Part shown: positions 5,394 to 6,275 of the stretch, in pieces
Layout: the number at the start of each line of letters is the position of its first letter
Numbering within the stretch: position 1 is the first letter of the stretch
Assembly (NCBI GenBank): GCA_025464545.1
Contig: JAODMA010000088.1
Coordinates: 1 to 6,275 of the forward strand
Length of the DNA: 6,275 nt
DNA from: Arthrobacter sp.
GTDB taxonomy: Bacteria > Actinomycetota > Actinomycetes > Actinomycetales > Micrococcaceae
Direction: 5' to 3'
Notes under the pieces: model-generated
Told to the model about the DNA's origin: nothing
The model's input: the letters and a program-made list of their open reading frames with translations, nothing else
Database searches by the model: none
Position numbers and translations under genes: made by a program

Positions 5394-5399
5394 TTGACA
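5394..5399 (+). promoter_or_regulatory. Perfect -35 hexamer upstream of the MscS gene
   Basis: TTGACA matches the sigma-70 consensus -35 exactly and lies 46 bp before the MscS ATG in the expected orientation. No good -10 occurs at 16-19 bp spacing (the bases there are GC-rich, such as GCTCGC). Alternatively TAGAGC at 5433-5438 could act as a poor -10 for a leaderless start, in line with the lack of a Shine-Dalgarno sequence before ATG 5446. Confidence 0.25.
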
Positions 5400-5445
5400 T
5401 CAGGGCGATTTCAGTTGCTCGCGGAAGCTTGCTAGAGCTTAACTA

Positions 5446-6189
5446 ATGCAAGAATTCCTTACCCCCGCTATCCCGTTCCTGGCTATGGCGCTCGCCGTCA
5501 TTGCCGGACTCGTCCTGTCCTGGCTGGTGCGCCGCGTTGTGCTCAGGCTCAACCGCGGGAAGCCCGAGCTGCGGGAGACCTCCCGCGTGGCACGGCTGCC
5601 GTTGCGCTTTGCACTCTGCCTGGTTGGCGTCCGGATTGCCCTGGCAATGACCACCGAAGACGTCGAGTGGCGCGGCAATGTGGACCATCTGCTGGTCCTT
5701 GCGCTGATCGCTTCGGTTGCCTGGCTGGCCATCGCCCTGCTGCTCATCATCGAGATGATGGTGCTGACCCGCTACCGGGTGGATGTGGCGGATAACCGGC
5801 GCGCACGGCGGCTCCGCACGCAGGTCATCCTGGCCCGGCGGATCGGTGTCGCGCTGATCGCGGTGGTGGCTTTGGGCAGCATGATGCTGACGTTCCCGGC
5901 GATCCAGGCCCTCGGCGCCGGACTGTTGGCCTCCGCGGGCGTCATCTCAATTGTGGCCGGCCTCGCCGCGCAAACCTCCCTGATCAACGTCTTTGCCGGC
6001 ATCCAACTCGCCTTCACGGACGCCATCCGGGTGGACGACGTCGTGGTGGTGCAGAAGGAATGGGGCCGGATCGAAGAAATCACCCTGACCTACGTGGTGG
6101 TCCACATCTGGGACGACCGCCGCCTGATCCTGCCCTCGACCTACTTCACCACCTCGCCGTTAGAGATCTGGACGCGTCGTCAGTGCTAG
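5446..6189 (+). CDS. MscS-family mechanosensitive channel, cut short by an in-frame TAG
   Basis: The open frame gives 247 residues. The N-terminal part has hydrophobic segments at about 7-30, 52-69, 82-105 and 133-150. Then comes the MscS pore region rich in small residues (about 155-187, ALGAGLLASAGVISIVAGLA and then AQTSLINVFAGIQLAF). After it comes the start of the beta-domain: RVDDVVVVQKEWGRIEEITL and the strand ending RRLILPSTYFTT. Such proteins open under membrane tension to release solutes on osmotic downshock. Family members of this layout usually run to about 350 residues or more, with a C-terminal alpha/beta cytosolic domain that is missing here. TAG at 6187-6189 stops the frame after IWTRRQC, yet family-like sequence continues in the same frame. 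The last codons include TTA (6160-6162), the only such codon I see in the gene. No Shine-Dalgarno sequence precedes the ATG (TTAACTA lies directly upstream). Confidence 0.8.
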   Translation: MQEFLTPAIPFLAMALAVIAGLVLSWLVRRVVLRLNRGKPELRETSRVARLPLRFALCLVGVRIALAMTTEDVEWRGNVDHLLVLALIASVAWLAIALLLIIEMMVLTRYRVDVADNRRARRLRTQVILARRIGVALIAVVALGSMMLTFPAIQALGAGLLASAGVISIVAGLAAQTSLINVFAGIQLAFTDAIRVDDVVVVQKEWGRIEEITLTYVVVHIWDDRRLILPSTYFTTSPLEIWTRRQC

Positions 6190-6275
6190 GTCTTGGGCTC
6201 GGTTGAGTTCTACCTCGACTGGCGCGCCCCCTTCGTGTCGAGGCGGGCGTAGCTGATGAAGGTCCTCGCCGGTAC
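6190..6275 (+). pseudogene. Continuation of the MscS reading frame beyond the TAG, with a second TAG at 6250-6252
   Basis: In the frame of the MscS gene, the bases after TAG 6187-6189 translate as VLGSVEFYLDWRAPFVSRRA, then a second TAG (6250-6252), then LMKVLAGT to the window end. MscS-family proteins commonly continue after W-T-R-R with x-x-x-L-G-S/T-V-E-F-x-L-D-W and a helix of the R-A-E-L-x-x-x-L-x-G-T type, so this is the expected next part of the protein. Both stops sit where GAG (Glu) would be natural. It is either a decayed gene end or sequence error near the end of an assembled piece. Confidence 0.55.

Noticed and set aside
6187..6252. Stop-codon recoding (amber read as an amino acid) in the MscS gene
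   Set aside because: Other genes in the window end in TAG normally (CsbD at 1156-1158 and both lipoproteins). No recoding structure or pyrrolysine machinery is visible. Error or gene decay is far simpler.

Overview
The window is high-GC DNA with GTG starts, strong GC-ending codon bias and at least one start that looks leaderless. Together with the protein families present, this suggests an actinobacterium, most likely Micrococcales of the Arthrobacter/Pseudarthrobacter type. That placement is inferred from style and recalled family resemblance, not from a search.

Layout from left to right. (1) The C-terminal end of a Gfo/Idh/MocA-type oxidoreductase on the plus strand (1-336). (2) A short convergent gap with a 19-bp tandem repeat (352-405). 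(3) A small two-helix membrane protein on the minus strand (404-802), DUF3592-like. (4) A divergent control region (803-981) with a perfect 9-bp inverted repeat. (5) A 58-residue CsbD-family stress protein on the plus strand (982-1158), closed by a strong hairpin (1167-1204). (6) A two-gene ABC exporter operon on the plus strand (1351-3580): a NatA/YhaQ-like ATPase and a NatB/YhaP-like permease, separated by 4 nt. (7) A 163-bp gap with a weak hairpin and a doubtful small ORF. (8) Two tandem paralogous secreted lipoproteins on the minus strand (5257 to 3744), probably one transcript. (9) A 188-bp divergent intergenic region. (10) An MscS-family mechanosensitive channel on the plus strand from 5446, stopped early by an in-frame TAG at 6187. 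Family-like sequence continues in the same frame beyond that stop.

Taken together the window is mostly cell-envelope and stress functions: membrane proteins, an ion/solute-type exporter, lipoproteins, an osmotic-release channel and a general-stress protein. I see no mobile element, tRNA/rRNA, CRISPR array or defence island. The points most worth a second look are the broken MscS gene at the right edge, the duplicated lipoprotein pair with a conserved cysteine pair and a near-identical 3' end, and the inverted repeat between the divergent DUF3592-like and csbD-like genes. I found no convincing wholly new system.
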